64,000 nucleotides of DNA from Bacteroidota bacterium (GCA_003389385.1 QQVM01000005.1:1-64000), one strand, 5' to 3'; shown: positions 15,305 through 25,000, numbered from the stretch's first letter. Made by a program: numbers and translations. The notes: generated by a model from the sequence alone, not told the origin.

Positions 15305-15655
15305 TTAGAAAGGCAGATCGTCTTTGCCTGCCGGGATGTCTGAATAATCCGGAGTTTCCTGGCTGTAGGAAGATTCACTTCCGCTTCTTTCGATTCTCCA
15401 GGCCTCCAGTGTGTTGAAGTACTTTATTTCACCCTGCGGGCTGGTCCACTCGCGGCCGCGCAGATTAAAATGAACGGTGATTATATCACCTGGTTTATAG
15501 CCATCCAGCATGGAGCATTTGTCCTGGGTTAGCTGGAAACTGATGTGCTGCGGATATTGCGATGAATTGTCTGTTACGACAAATTCACGCTTTCTGAACT
15601 TTTCACTTACCTGCTGTTCCTTGCCAATTACCTTGATTGATCCTTTGATTTGCAT
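15305..15655 (-). CDS. DUF3127 domain protein
   Basis: A 116-aa protein of the Bacteroidota DUF3127 family: KGSIKVIGKEQQVSEKFRKREFVV, then ISFQLTQDKC and GDIITVHFNLRGREW, followed by a short Ser-rich acidic tail ending DDLPF. The strand pattern resembles an OB fold and the acidic DDLPF end recalls the C-terminal tip of single-stranded DNA-binding protein, but that functional reading is inference. It is monocistronic, with the duplicated terminator downstream. Confidence 0.8.
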   Translation of the reverse strand: MQIKGSIKVIGKEQQVSEKFRKREFVVTDNSSQYPQHISFQLTQDKCSMLDGYKPGDIITVHFNLRGREWTSPQGEIKYFNTLEAWRIERSGSESSYSQETPDYSDIPAGKDDLPF

Positions 15656-15821
15656 TGATGATTAATTTTCAACAAAGATACTGAAATGCATGCGACTGAT
15701 ACACGAAATCATGAATTGATATGAACATTTACATTTTTTAAGTAAGTATGTGCATAAACCTTATTTTCAGTCCTTTATTATGCCAATTTTTTATCTTTAC
15801 TTTGACATACAAACCCTGATC

Positions 15822-17645
15822 ATGAAAAAAATATTTATACTGTTCATGCTGGCATCCAACCTCTGCCAGGCTCAGACATTTTCCAATACCAATCAGCTTC
15901 CTGTTCCGAACAACAATTCGGAATTGATGATTCCAATAGTGGTAAGCGGACTTCAGAACATCGACTCTTCCTTTGGGATCGGAGCTCTTTGCCTGGATAT
16001 CTCGCATCAGTCGGCATCGGATCTGATCATCACGATTAAAAGTCCGGATGGCAAAGAAGCACTCTTAGTCGACACCAAGGGTGGTAATTCTCCCGGCTTT
16101 CCTGGCACCTGCTTCCAGGAGAATGGCAGTGGCGGCTGGATAAACCTGGCTGTTCCGCCTTTCAGCGGCTCTTACTTTCCGCAGCAGACAATCAATCTCT
16201 TTAATGACGGATCAAATCCGAACGGCACCTGGTGGCTGAGCATACGGGATGTTTTCGTTCCGGGTAATACAGGCACATTTAATTACGTGAACCTTACTTT
16301 CATGCACAATCCACCATACAGGGCTGCAGGCTCAGGCCCATGCAGCGCAGCAAATCCAGGTGGATGTCTTTGTCCGGACTCGACAGCCACCGACTGTGAC
16401 CTTTTGCCTGACATGACAGCTTCTGCACTATGCATCATGAATGATCATCAGGAACAGGTAGGCAATATCCGCCTCGGCAATGCAACTCCTAATATCGGCT
16501 ATGGTCCTCTTGAAATTCATGGCACCAATACCTGTTATTGTGATACGGTGTTGGTTGCCTGCAATATCGGCGTTTGTCCTGACGGGTCATCTCCTAAAGA
16601 GCTCATCAACCAGAGAGTGTATCACCGCAGCGGGAACAACATGACTTATTACGACAGGCCTGCTGGAACAATGAGCTATCATCCATCACACTCTCATGTG
16701 CACGTCGATAACTGGGCCGATTTCTCCCTTCGCCGCAGCACCGCAGATCCTGACGCACGCAACTGGCCGAGAATAGGAAACGGAACCAAGGTGAGTTTCT
16801 GCCTTGTGAACCTGGGCGACTGCGACAACAATCTCGGCTACTGTGTTGACTCTGCCGGTCAGGTGCTGAGAAAGTCTGATATTCCGAATTCGGATTTCGG
16901 CAGTGTCACCGGTTGCGGAAGCAGTCAGGGGATCTATGTCGGCAATCTTGACATCTACAGCAGCGGCCTGAACGGCATGGGCATCATTCTTCCTCCGAAT
17001 GCATGCAACGGCGATTACTTCATCGTATCCATTACAGATCCGGACGATAACATGCTTGAGGTTAACGAGGACAATAACTGGGTGGCAGTTCCGATCACTC
17101 TTACTTTGCAATCGGGCGGAACTTTCCCGGATGCTGGAGTCAACTTTACTGTCTCAGTCAATACAGTCAACTTCACTGCTGTGGCCAACAATCCTGATTC
17201 TGTCGTTTGGCACTTTGGTGATGGTTCTGCTCCGCAGACTAGCGTGGGCAATACAATTTCATACACTTACCCCGGTCCGGGTTTCTATGTGGTACAGCTT
17301 TATGCCTACAACTCATGCGGCCCTACAGTGACCATCGACACGGTGGCAGTATTGCCGGTCACCACTTTCATATCTGAGCATGAAGCCCTGGGGCAGGTAA
17401 AATTATTCCCTAATCCTGCTACAGATGGTTTCAGTCTGCAATACTCACTGATGATGAAGGATGATGTTCATATCAGCATGACTGACATGATGGGCAGAAA
17501 AGTGTTTGAGCGCGTTCACAGATCTCAGCTTCCGGGAAAACATCAGTATGAATTCATCAAAGACGCAGCAATTTCATCGGGAATTTATTTCTTCAACATT
17601 AAAACGGCAAGTTCCTCTTACAGTGAACGGCTCCTTGTTCACTGA
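15822..17645 (+). CDS. T9SS-exported lysyl-oxidase-like protein (P-domain, LOX, PKD, sorting tail)
   Basis: A 607-aa secreted protein. Domains in order: signal peptide (MKKIFILFMLASNLCQAQ), a proprotein-convertase P-like domain (about 20-165), a cysteine-rich lysyl oxidase domain (about 185-430), a PKD domain (about 440-515, WHFGDGSAP) and a T9SS type A sorting domain (FPNPATDGF onward). In the LOX part the copper motif HSHVH gives His290, 292 and 294; GTKVSFCL gives Lys323 and NLDIYSS gives Tyr379, which correspond to the lysine and tyrosine that form lysyl tyrosylquinone in animal LOX. It probably oxidises primary amines outside the cell. The track start at 15750 precedes the signal peptide; the ATG at 15822 is preferred. 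Confidence 0.82.
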   Translation: MKKIFILFMLASNLCQAQTFSNTNQLPVPNNNSELMIPIVVSGLQNIDSSFGIGALCLDISHQSASDLIITIKSPDGKEALLVDTKGGNSPGFPGTCFQENGSGGWINLAVPPFSGSYFPQQTINLFNDGSNPNGTWWLSIRDVFVPGNTGTFNYVNLTFMHNPPYRAAGSGPCSAANPGGCLCPDSTATDCDLLPDMTASALCIMNDHQEQVGNIRLGNATPNIGYGPLEIHGTNTCYCDTVLVACNIGVCPDGSSPKELINQRVYHRSGNNMTYYDRPAGTMSYHPSHSHVHVDNWADFSLRRSTADPDARNWPRIGNGTKVSFCLVNLGDCDNNLGYCVDSAGQVLRKSDIPNSDFGSVTGCGSSQGIYVGNLDIYSSGLNGMGIILPPNACNGDYFIVSITDPDDNMLEVNEDNNWVAVPITLTLQSGGTFPDAGVNFTVSVNTVNFTAVANNPDSVVWHFGDGSAPQTSVGNTISYTYPGPGFYVVQLYAYNSCGPTVTIDTVAVLPVTTFISEHEALGQVKLFPNPATDGFSLQYSLMMKDDVHISMTDMMGRKVFERVHRSQLPGKHQYEFIKDAAISSGIYFFNIKTASSSYSERLLVH

Positions 17646-17656
17646 TCATCCAAATG

Positions 17657-17689
17657 ATGCCTTTGAAAATCCTCAAAGGCATTTTTTTT
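17657..17689 (+). terminator. Rho-independent terminator of the LOX-like gene
   Basis: Perfect 10-bp stem ATGCCTTTGA / TCAAAGGCAT with loop AAATCC, followed by eight T. It lies inside the upstream extension of the next ORF, which argues that the next gene starts at 17714, not 17654. Confidence 0.88.
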
Positions 17690-17692
17690 GAT

Positions 17693-17700
17693 TATTTTTG
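17693..17700 (+). promoter_or_regulatory. -7 box TATTTTTG
   Basis: TATTTTTG fits TAnnTTTG, directly after the terminator and 13 nt before the ATG at 17714. Confidence 0.45.
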
Positions 17701-17713
17701 CAGCACAAACAAT

Positions 17714-19090
17714 ATGAGGAGAAAATTTATTTTAACTGTATCACTGTCCGTCCTGATTTCGCAGGTTGCGATTGCCCAAGTGGACTTTTTATGGAAGCAC
17801 AGCATCAAGAATTCGCTGAACAGCATCAACAAATCTGTCGCTATACAAACAGACAAGTGGGGAAACTGTTACATGACAGGAACCTCATGGATTCCTGATT
17901 CCACAAAGGATGTGCTTCTGATCAAGTTTGATCCTCAGGGCAGGGAAGAATGGAGGCGTCTGTATGACCATCCTGATCACCGTGACGACGTTCCTGTTGC
18001 CATGAGTCTGGATCCTTTCGGGAACATTCTGATTGCCTGCATGAGCCGGAGTGACAAAAGCATGAATGATATCCTGCTGTTGAAATTTTCACCTGAAGGA
18101 GCTTTGGAGATTGAAAAGAAAATTGACGGAGGACACAAACTTTTCGACGCTCCGGTTTGCATTACTGCTGATGATAGAGCCCACATCCTTGTGGGTGGTT
18201 ATGTGACTACGCCAGACTCAGGCCTTAATGCGGTTTTATACCGCTTTTCTCCTGAAGGAAAACTGCTTTGGTCTAAGCGTGCCGGAACAAAAGATATGGA
18301 CATCTTCAATGCCATTATCAGCGATGATTCTTGCAATGTATATGTAGCGGGCAATTACAAGGTGGCGCAGCGAAGCTCTGACTTCATCATTCAGAAATAT
18401 GATTCCTCCGGAACCAAGATGTGGGAATATATTTATGACGGAATGTTATCCATGTCTGATGGCATCAGTCACCTGGCTTCCGACGATTCTCTGAATATTT
18501 ATTTCAGCGGCTTCATCAACAAGGGCAGCGACCGTTCAGATGTACCTCTGTTCAAAATGGACCGCAACGGAAAATCAATTCAGGAAAATCTTTTCTTTGG
18601 AGGAATGTCTGACTGCAGAGCAAAACATCTATACGTGAATGCGTCAGGTGTGTACATGACATTGGAGCAAACTAATTATAACATGGGCGGACAGAGCTCC
18701 AATACAGTTTTGCTTTACGGAAAAGGAGGGCGACAGGAGTTCAGCATGAACAGCAGACAGGATTTCAGATACGACAGGTTTATTCCTGTTGACGGAATGC
18801 CCCTGATTCTGGGAACAGGTTTGACCAGACCGGAAAACACACTGATTCCCTTCATCGCTGAACCGGATACATCAGAAGAATTGGTCTGGATGTTCACAGA
18901 TAATGAGGTGTACGGACTCACCAATATGATCGACTATGCAGTTCACGGAAAAAGAATTTTTTTCCTGGGTGATGATACCGGAGAAGCTACCGGCACTATC
19001 ACACTCTTATGCTATAATTTTTTAAATCCGAATAAAAAATCCAGACGCTGGATAGCAAAATTATCAGACTGTGAAGTTCAGAAAGATTGA
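17714..19090 (+). CDS. Secreted SBBP/beta-propeller-like repeat protein
   Basis: A 458-aa protein with a signal peptide (MRRKFILTVSLSVLISQVAIAQ). The body has repeated blocks of about 50 residues resembling SBBP repeats: GNCYMTGTSW...LLIKFDPQGREEW, AHILVGGYV...VLYRFSPEGKLLW and NVYVAGNYK...FIIQKYDSSGTKMW. This predicts a beta-propeller on the cell surface or in the periplasm. No T9SS tail is seen and no enzyme motif is recognised. Its end overlaps the next gene by 20 nt, so the two may be coupled. Confidence 0.7.
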   Translation: MRRKFILTVSLSVLISQVAIAQVDFLWKHSIKNSLNSINKSVAIQTDKWGNCYMTGTSWIPDSTKDVLLIKFDPQGREEWRRLYDHPDHRDDVPVAMSLDPFGNILIACMSRSDKSMNDILLLKFSPEGALEIEKKIDGGHKLFDAPVCITADDRAHILVGGYVTTPDSGLNAVLYRFSPEGKLLWSKRAGTKDMDIFNAIISDDSCNVYVAGNYKVAQRSSDFIIQKYDSSGTKMWEYIYDGMLSMSDGISHLASDDSLNIYFSGFINKGSDRSDVPLFKMDRNGKSIQENLFFGGMSDCRAKHLYVNASGVYMTLEQTNYNMGGQSSNTVLLYGKGGRQEFSMNSRQDFRYDRFIPVDGMPLILGTGLTRPENTLIPFIAEPDTSEELVWMFTDNEVYGLTNMIDYAVHGKRIFFLGDDTGEATGTITLLCYNFLNPNKKSRRWIAKLSDCEVQKD

Positions 19091-20474
19091 AGAGAAGCAC
19101 CTCGCGGAGCTGAAGCAAATTGTCGGTGAGAAACATGTGCACACCGACAGGGAAATGCTTGAAAATTGTTCACATGACTATACTGAAGACCTTCGCTTTT
19201 ATCCAGAGCTTGTGATCAGTCCGGGTACTACAAAAGAAGTTTCCGACATCATGAAATTCTGCAACCGCGAGATGATACCCGTTACTCCACGTGGCGCAGG
19301 TACAGGCCTTAGCGGCGGAGCGCTTCCGGTGCATGGCGGAATCATCATGTCCACTTCGAGATTCAATAAAATCATTTCGATTGATGACAGAAACCTGCAG
19401 GCAACGGTTGAGCCGGGTGTTATCAATCAGGTTTTCCAGGATGCTGTGAATGAAAAAGGATTGTTTTATCCTCCTGATCCCGCGAGTAAGGGAAGCTGTT
19501 TTCTGGGTGGGAATCTCGCTGAATGCGCAGGCGGTCCGAGAGCGGTGAAGTATGGTGTCACCAGAGACTATGTGCTGAACTGTGAAGTGGTATTGCCTAA
19601 CGGCGATATCATCTGGACCGGTGCGAACGTGCTGAAGAACAGCACAGGATATAATCTCACACAGTTGATTGTGGGCAGTGAAGGAACATTGGGTGTGATC
19701 ACAAAAATTGTTTTCCGCCTTATACCCATGCCGACGGAAAACATGCTGATGCTTGTTTCTTTTTATGACCAGGAAAAAGCCTGTGAAGCGGTTAGCGAAA
19801 TCTTCCGTGCTGGCATCACGCCTTCGGCACTTGAGTTCATGGAGCGCGACTGCATTGAATACGTGATGCGCTATGTAGATGTGAAAATTCCACTTAAAGA
19901 TAATGTGATGGCTCATCTGCTCATTGAAGTGGACGGAAATGACAAGGATGTTCTTTTTAAGGAGTGTGAAAAAATCGCTGCTGTGCTCGAAAAATTTGAG
20001 TACGATGACATACTATTTGCCGATTCCTCCCAACAGAAAGCAGATTTATGGAAAGCAAGAAGATCGGCAGGAGAAGCGGTGAAGTCTCATTCAATTTATA
20101 AGGAGGAAGACACAGTCGTTCCGCGCGCTGAATTGCCAAGGCTTTTGAGGGGTGTGAAGGAAATAGGGAAGAAGTACGGTTTCAGGAGTGTTTGCTATGG
20201 CCATGCCGGCGATGGAAACCTGCATGTGAATATTATCAAGGAAGAAATCAGCGATCAGGATTGGAATGAGAAAGTGCCATTGGGTATACGTGAAATTTTC
20301 CAGCTTTGTGTAAGTCTGGGCGGAACAATTTCCGGTGAGCACGGAATCGGTTATGTTCAAAAATCATATCTTGATATCGCTTTCAACGAAAGCCAGATGA
20401 ATTTGATGAAGGGAATAAAAAACCTGTTTGATCCGAAGGGGATATTGAATCCCGGTAAAATTTTCAATGATTAG
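19071..20474 (+). CDS. FAD-binding oxidase, GlcD-like
   Basis: A 467-aa flavoprotein of the glycolate/D-lactate oxidase family. The PCMH-type FAD domain shows VTPRGAGTGLSGGALPVHGG (residues about 66-85), DPASKGSCFLGGN and GSEGTLGVITK; the C-terminal FAD-oxidase domain shows CYGHAGDGNLHVN and GTISGEHGIG. It should oxidise a 2-hydroxy acid and pass electrons to a carrier. The start is GTG, 20 nt inside the preceding gene. The substrate is not determined; glycolate and D-lactate are the usual options. The paired Fe-S proteins at 11210-13319 could be electron partners, but they are not adjacent. Confidence 0.88.
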   Translation: MKFRKIEEKHLAELKQIVGEKHVHTDREMLENCSHDYTEDLRFYPELVISPGTTKEVSDIMKFCNREMIPVTPRGAGTGLSGGALPVHGGIIMSTSRFNKIISIDDRNLQATVEPGVINQVFQDAVNEKGLFYPPDPASKGSCFLGGNLAECAGGPRAVKYGVTRDYVLNCEVVLPNGDIIWTGANVLKNSTGYNLTQLIVGSEGTLGVITKIVFRLIPMPTENMLMLVSFYDQEKACEAVSEIFRAGITPSALEFMERDCIEYVMRYVDVKIPLKDNVMAHLLIEVDGNDKDVLFKECEKIAAVLEKFEYDDILFADSSQQKADLWKARRSAGEAVKSHSIYKEEDTVVPRAELPRLLRGVKEIGKKYGFRSVCYGHAGDGNLHVNIIKEEISDQDWNEKVPLGIREIFQLCVSLGGTISGEHGIGYVQKSYLDIAFNESQMNLMKGIKNLFDPKGILNPGKIFND

Positions 20475-20501
20475 AATTCATCAGCGTCGAATGAGAAGAG
20501 C

Positions 20502-21308
20502 ATGAAAGACAAGGTAGTCATAATCACTGGCGCGGGTTCGGGAATCGGACGTGCTCTTGCGGTGGAATTTGCTTCCAAAGGATCTTCTGTGGTCATCAGT
20601 GGCCGGGATATTGTGGCGCTCGAAGACACAGAGAAACTGCTTGCGCCCTTCAATGTGAAAGTGCTACAGTTTCAGGCCGACATCAGCAAGGAAGAGGATT
20701 GCAGAAAACTGATTGAAGCTACCCTCAGTCATTATTCAAGACTGGATGTGCTGATCAACAATGCAGGAATTTCCATGCGTGCCCTCTTCGAAGAGACCGA
20801 TCTTGAAGTGCTGCGTAAAATCATGAACACAAATTTCTGGGGTGCGGTCTATTGTACGAAGTATGCACTGCCTCATCTGCTGAAACAAAAAGGCAGCGTG
20901 GTGGGTGTTTCATCCATTGCAGGAAAGAAAGGACTTCCCGGCAGGACCGGTTATTCTGCTTCCAAGTTTGCTCTTGAAGGATTTCTTGAAACACTTAGAA
21001 CGGAAAACCTGAAAAAAGGGCTGCATGTCCTTGTGGCTTGTCCTGGTTTCACGGCTACAAACATCCGCTCGACTTCCATGAACAAAGAAGGTAAAGCCCA
21101 GAAAGAATCGCCGCGTGACGAAAGCCGAATGATGAGCGCTGCTCAAGTGGCTGCTCACATTTATGAAGCAGTGCAGAAAAGAAAACGCGATATTGTTTTG
21201 ACTGGAAATGGAAAACTCACGGTATGGCTGAATAAGTTTTTTCCTTCGCTGATGGATAAGCTTGTGTACAATCACATGGCAAAAGAACCTGATTCTCCTT
21301 TCAAGTGA
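20502..21308 (+). CDS. Short-chain dehydrogenase/reductase
   Basis: A 268-aa NAD(P)-dependent oxidoreductase. Rossmann motif TGAGSGIG at residues 9-16, NNAG near 86 and the catalytic YSASK at about 151-155 with the preceding SSIAG serine. The region VACPGFTATNIR is typical of classical SDRs. The C-terminal stretch (VWLNKFFPSLMDKLV) is amphipathic and may touch the membrane. Substrate unknown. It follows glcD by 27 nt in the same direction. Confidence 0.88.
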   Translation: MKDKVVIITGAGSGIGRALAVEFASKGSSVVISGRDIVALEDTEKLLAPFNVKVLQFQADISKEEDCRKLIEATLSHYSRLDVLINNAGISMRALFEETDLEVLRKIMNTNFWGAVYCTKYALPHLLKQKGSVVGVSSIAGKKGLPGRTGYSASKFALEGFLETLRTENLKKGLHVLVACPGFTATNIRSTSMNKEGKAQKESPRDESRMMSAAQVAAHIYEAVQKRKRDIVLTGNGKLTVWLNKFFPSLMDKLVYNHMAKEPDSPFK

Positions 21309-21311
21309 GGA

Positions 21312-21758
21312 TCAGTTAATTTCGATTTTCACTTTGCCTGCGCAAAGCATTTTATCTCTTTCATCATACACATAAACCACGTATTCGCCAGCTCGGTAAA
21401 AAGTTACTTCGCTTTTGAACCATGACCAGTAAAGTTCTGTCTTCAAACGAATGGTGTTTTCGAAAATTTCTTTTTTTGTCTGCGGATCAATAAAGAAAAT
21501 ATCCATCAGGGCATTATTGGCTTCAATCGGCCTGCGAAGCGTGGCAAGGACCTGCAGTGATCCTCCCTCAGCCGGAATCGTGAAGACAGTATTCGCTTTT
21601 TCAGGAATACCTTTTTCATTTACGTTCTCGCAGAATGTGAGCTTTTGTGCTTCAGCTTTGTGTAAATAGAAATTGCTGAAAAATACAAGCAACAGCAAAG
21701 GTTTCCAGAATGATTTGGAACTGAAAAACTCATTTGATGCGGCTTCAGAATTTCGCAT
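21312..21758 (-). CDS. Secreted protein of unknown function
   Basis: A 148-aa protein with a hydrophobic export segment (PLLLLVFFSNFYLHKAEAQ) and a short beta-rich domain (TVFTIPAEGGSLQVLATL through AGEYVVYVYDERDKMLCAGKVKIEIN). I do not recognise a family. The track start at 21818 lies further inside the receptor gene; the ATG at 21758 gives a 14-nt overlap with the TonB-receptor stop codon and an export signal nearer the start. It is the last gene of the receptor operon, so it may be a periplasmic accessory to that receptor. Confidence 0.6.
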   Translation of the reverse strand: MRNSEAASNEFFSSKSFWKPLLLLVFFSNFYLHKAEAQKLTFCENVNEKGIPEKANTVFTIPAEGGSLQVLATLRRPIEANNALMDIFFIDPQTKKEIFENTIRLKTELYWSWFKSEVTFYRAGEYVVYVYDERDKMLCAGKVKIEIN

Positions 21759-24255
21759 TGATTCTGATGTTAAGTTGTCTTGAAGTAAGATAATTCGGAA
21801 TTGCGTAACGACGTGCATTGCTTACATCTGTGATCCAGTTGTATGATGCCACATTGCTTACCTGCAGAAGATTGAAAACTTCAAGTCCGACCCAAAGCGT
21901 ATTGATCTGTCCGAAGAATTTACTCCTTGACTTGTTGGGCATATCTTCTCCGATAATCTGCTTCGAGAAGCCGATGTCCACTCTGCGGTATGTCGGAGTT
22001 CTCAGAACATCCTTATACCTGTCTCTTCCCGGCGGACCGAAAGGAAGGGCGGTTCCGAAGAGCAGGTTGAGCGACATCTTATAGGATGGAAACTTTGGCA
22101 GATAATCCTGAAAGAAAAGTCCGAAAGTCACACGCTGGTCAGTCGGACGCGGAAGATAACCGGGCTCAATTCGCGTGCTGTCCACAGCAACCTGATCGAA
22201 TGTAAAGCCGGGAATTATTTCTTCGCCGTCAGCATTGAATCTTATGTAATAGAAATCCTCTCGAATGTCTTCTTCAGTTTGCAAGACTGAGAGACTGGCC
22301 CAGGACTCTATGCCGGGAACAAATTCTCCGAAAAGCCTGAAGTCAAGTCCGCGCGCATATCCCTTCGAAGTAAAATTGGGAAGGTAACGTATACGGAGAT
22401 TATCAACTTTGTAAGGAATCAGGTTTTCATGATACTTGTAAAATACCTCACTCGTAAGTTTGAATTCCCTGCCAAGTCCTAGAAAAGTAAATTCAGATCC
22501 CAGCACCGCATGATATGATTTCTGAGCTTTTATATCCGTGTAAACCAGTCCGTCGAGATCACGAAGCTCTCTGTAAAATGGAGGCTGGTAATAAAGTCCG
22601 CCTGCCATTCGGAAGCTGAGGTTTCGCTTCCACTGCGGAGTGTAGGTAAGAGAGGCTCTCGGACTCACCACCAATTCTTCGTTCAGGTCCCAGTAGTTGG
22701 CTCTCAATCCTCCTGTCAATATAAATCTTGTGGTATCGCTGATATACCAGGTGCCTTGCATGTAACCGCTGATCCTGGATGAGTTCAGATTTGTTTTTGA
22801 AATGACAACATCATTCAGCCTGATCTGTGGATTTGCTGAATCACGGTATGAAGGAATTGAAAATCCTGCCGAGTCATTATAATTCCACTCATGAAGTTTG
22901 TCTTCGATTTCTTCCATCTGGTACTTGAATCCCCATTGCCAGAGCAATTTCTCACCGACTCTTTCTCCTTTATGCTCGGCTGAATACACTGTGGCATTGA
23001 GTTCATTCCTCGCATGATTTAAAAAAGAACCAACGCCAAGGTTAAATGCCACATTTCCGAAATTATCTCTGCCGAAATCATTTTCCAGCTGGTCAAGAAA
23101 ATATTGTCCGAGTATGTCAAAGTTCTCTTCCTCCTGAGTGGTATAAGCGCTGGTGATCAGTTTCAGCTTGACATTTTCGTTGGGTCTGAATGTGGCTGAA
23201 GCGGAGCCGGTGAAAGTCTCATAACGGTCAATCTCCTGCCCTGCAAAAAATACTGTGAAGCGCTTTGCATCGTTGATGGTTCCGAAATTGGTTTCCCTAG
23301 TTTCTGGCACTAAGTTGTATCGATTCCGGGCATAATTTCCAAAAATCTCCAGGTTGAACCGGGCAGAGTGGTCCAGTCCTGTAATCAGCTGTATGTCTGT
23401 GAACGATGGCTTGTATTCACCTTTGGTGTCAAAAGTGTTCAACAGATACTGATTGGACTTCTGCCTGACGCTTCCCATCCAGTACCATTTTTCATTTTTG
23501 CTTCTGTCTTCAAGTGAGAGAGAACCTCCGAGCAGACTCGCACTCACGGCACCTGCAAACTTCTTTGGCTTTCTGTATTGAATATCGAGCACAGAAGAAA
23601 GCTTGTCGCCATATACGGCATCGAATCCTCCAGCGGAAAAGCTTATGTTCTCAACAAGGTCCGGGTTGATCACACTCAGGCCTTCCTGTTGTCCGCTGCG
23701 AACGAGCAGAGGCCGGTAGACTTCAAAGTCATTGATGTAAACAAGGTTCTCATCGTAATTGCCACCTCTTACAGAGTAGGTCGAGCTCAGTTCATTTGCA
23801 GAAGAGACGCCCGGAAGCGTTTTTAATATATCTTCCACACTCTGGTTCGGGGTGGGGATGACTGATACGATTTTCGGATTGATTGGTGTGATGTTGATTC
23901 TTTTAAGCGATTTATCCTCAATCACCACATCACGGAATTCAATTGCTTTGAATTTTAAACTTCTGTTTATTTCTCTTTCTTCTCCCTGATCCAGTTTCAA
24001 TGTAACTGAATCCGCTGCATATCCTGTTGATGTGAATACAATTTTAATCAGGGTTTCAGACGGAACTCTCAGTCTGTATCTGCCGTTTTCATCGCTGGTG
24101 GTTCCGTATGGTTTTCCGAAAACCGCTATGCTCACTCCGAACATGGGTTTGGAATTCTCGTCTACCATGCGTCCATAGATAATTCCGTCCTGTGCCTTTG
24201 CGCAGAAAGAGGAAATAAAAAAAATCGCAATAAGGAATAGCCTAAGGAATGGCAT
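21745..24255 (-). CDS. TonB-dependent receptor
   Basis: An 836-aa outer-membrane receptor. Signal peptide MPFLRLFLIAIFFISSFCAKAQ, then a carboxypeptidase-like regulatory domain (IIYGRMVDENSKPMFGV, about 25-105), a plug domain (SVEDILKTLPGVSS, YSVRGGNYDENLVYINDFEV) and a long beta-barrel. It imports an unknown ligand using TonB energy. The track start at 24363 would overlap the upstream gene; the ATG at 24255 leaves a 10-nt gap. It forms an operon with the upstream 211-aa protein and the downstream small secreted protein. Confidence 0.88.
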   Translation of the reverse strand: MPFLRLFLIAIFFISSFCAKAQDGIIYGRMVDENSKPMFGVSIAVFGKPYGTTSDENGRYRLRVPSETLIKIVFTSTGYAADSVTLKLDQGEEREINRSLKFKAIEFRDVVIEDKSLKRINITPINPKIVSVIPTPNQSVEDILKTLPGVSSANELSSTYSVRGGNYDENLVYINDFEVYRPLLVRSGQQEGLSVINPDLVENISFSAGGFDAVYGDKLSSVLDIQYRKPKKFAGAVSASLLGGSLSLEDRSKNEKWYWMGSVRQKSNQYLLNTFDTKGEYKPSFTDIQLITGLDHSARFNLEIFGNYARNRYNLVPETRETNFGTINDAKRFTVFFAGQEIDRYETFTGSASATFRPNENVKLKLITSAYTTQEEENFDILGQYFLDQLENDFGRDNFGNVAFNLGVGSFLNHARNELNATVYSAEHKGERVGEKLLWQWGFKYQMEEIEDKLHEWNYNDSAGFSIPSYRDSANPQIRLNDVVISKTNLNSSRISGYMQGTWYISDTTRFILTGGLRANYWDLNEELVVSPRASLTYTPQWKRNLSFRMAGGLYYQPPFYRELRDLDGLVYTDIKAQKSYHAVLGSEFTFLGLGREFKLTSEVFYKYHENLIPYKVDNLRIRYLPNFTSKGYARGLDFRLFGEFVPGIESWASLSVLQTEEDIREDFYYIRFNADGEEIIPGFTFDQVAVDSTRIEPGYLPRPTDQRVTFGLFFQDYLPKFPSYKMSLNLLFGTALPFGPPGRDRYKDVLRTPTYRRVDIGFSKQIIGEDMPNKSRSKFFGQINTLWVGLEVFNLLQVSNVASYNWITDVSNARRYAIPNYLTSRQLNIRINAKF

Positions 24256-24265
24256 AATTAAATTC

Positions 24266-24901
24266 TCATTGTTTTTTTCTGAACTCACCGTTCTGCCACA
24301 TCTGGATGAACTTGGACCATGCGATAGGATTGAGCAGATTGTTTGGAGGAAGTTGTCCGGCATAATACAGCCTGGATCCTTGCTGCTCCATTTGATATTT
24401 GAAATTCATGCTCCCGTCCATTGGCATGATCTCCGACAAGGCGGCCATTTCACTTCGGTGAAGGTTACGCTGGGCTCTGGTGAGATCATCATCAGGTATC
24501 CGCAATTGTAAGAAAGCTTCCTTGAACTGCTCTTTGGTTGGCCAGGGAAATATCACCACTTCTTTCAACAATATGGTGTCTTTCACCAGCATTTGAATGA
24601 GTGAACATCGATGATCAGCAAGTGTGTCAGGAATTACAAAAAGTGCACGTTTGTAACCCAGAGCAGCGAACTCAATGGTGTCATTCATTTTTGCCACGAA
24701 AGAGAAAAAACCATAATAGTCTGAAATGGTTCCTCTATAGGTATTCCTGATCATAATGGAGGTGAAGGGTAGAGGTACGAGAGAGTCACTGCCAATGACC
24801 ACTCCGGAAAACTGCACCAGACGGTCCTTGGATTCCGGTTTTTCCTGAGCAATTAAACTCAGACTGAAACTTAATATTATAATGAGAAAGAAATAGCGCA
24901 T
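24266..24901 (-). CDS. Carboxypeptidase-like regulatory domain protein
   Basis: A 211-aa exported protein with signal peptide MRYFFLIIILSFSLSLIAQ and one carboxypeptidase-D regulatory-like domain (VQFSGVVIGSDSLVPLPFTSIMIRN...GTISDYYGFFSFVA), followed by a helical tail. It resembles the N-terminal extension of TonB receptors made as a separate protein. It is immediately upstream of a receptor gene, so a role in that outer-membrane complex is likely, though unproved. It is divergent from the AlkB-like gene. Confidence 0.75.
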   Translation of the reverse strand: MRYFFLIIILSFSLSLIAQEKPESKDRLVQFSGVVIGSDSLVPLPFTSIMIRNTYRGTISDYYGFFSFVAKMNDTIEFAALGYKRALFVIPDTLADHRCSLIQMLVKDTILLKEVVIFPWPTKEQFKEAFLQLRIPDDDLTRAQRNLHRSEMAALSEIMPMDGSMNFKYQMEQQGSRLYYAGQLPPNNLLNPIAWSKFIQMWQNGEFRKKQ

Positions 24902-25000
24902 GTACGAATCTGATAAACCTGCTAAAGGTATTAAACTAATTGCAAATGGAGGATTTTAATAAGCAGATTATCAGTCGCAAGGAGCTGTTTTTCAGAGTCA

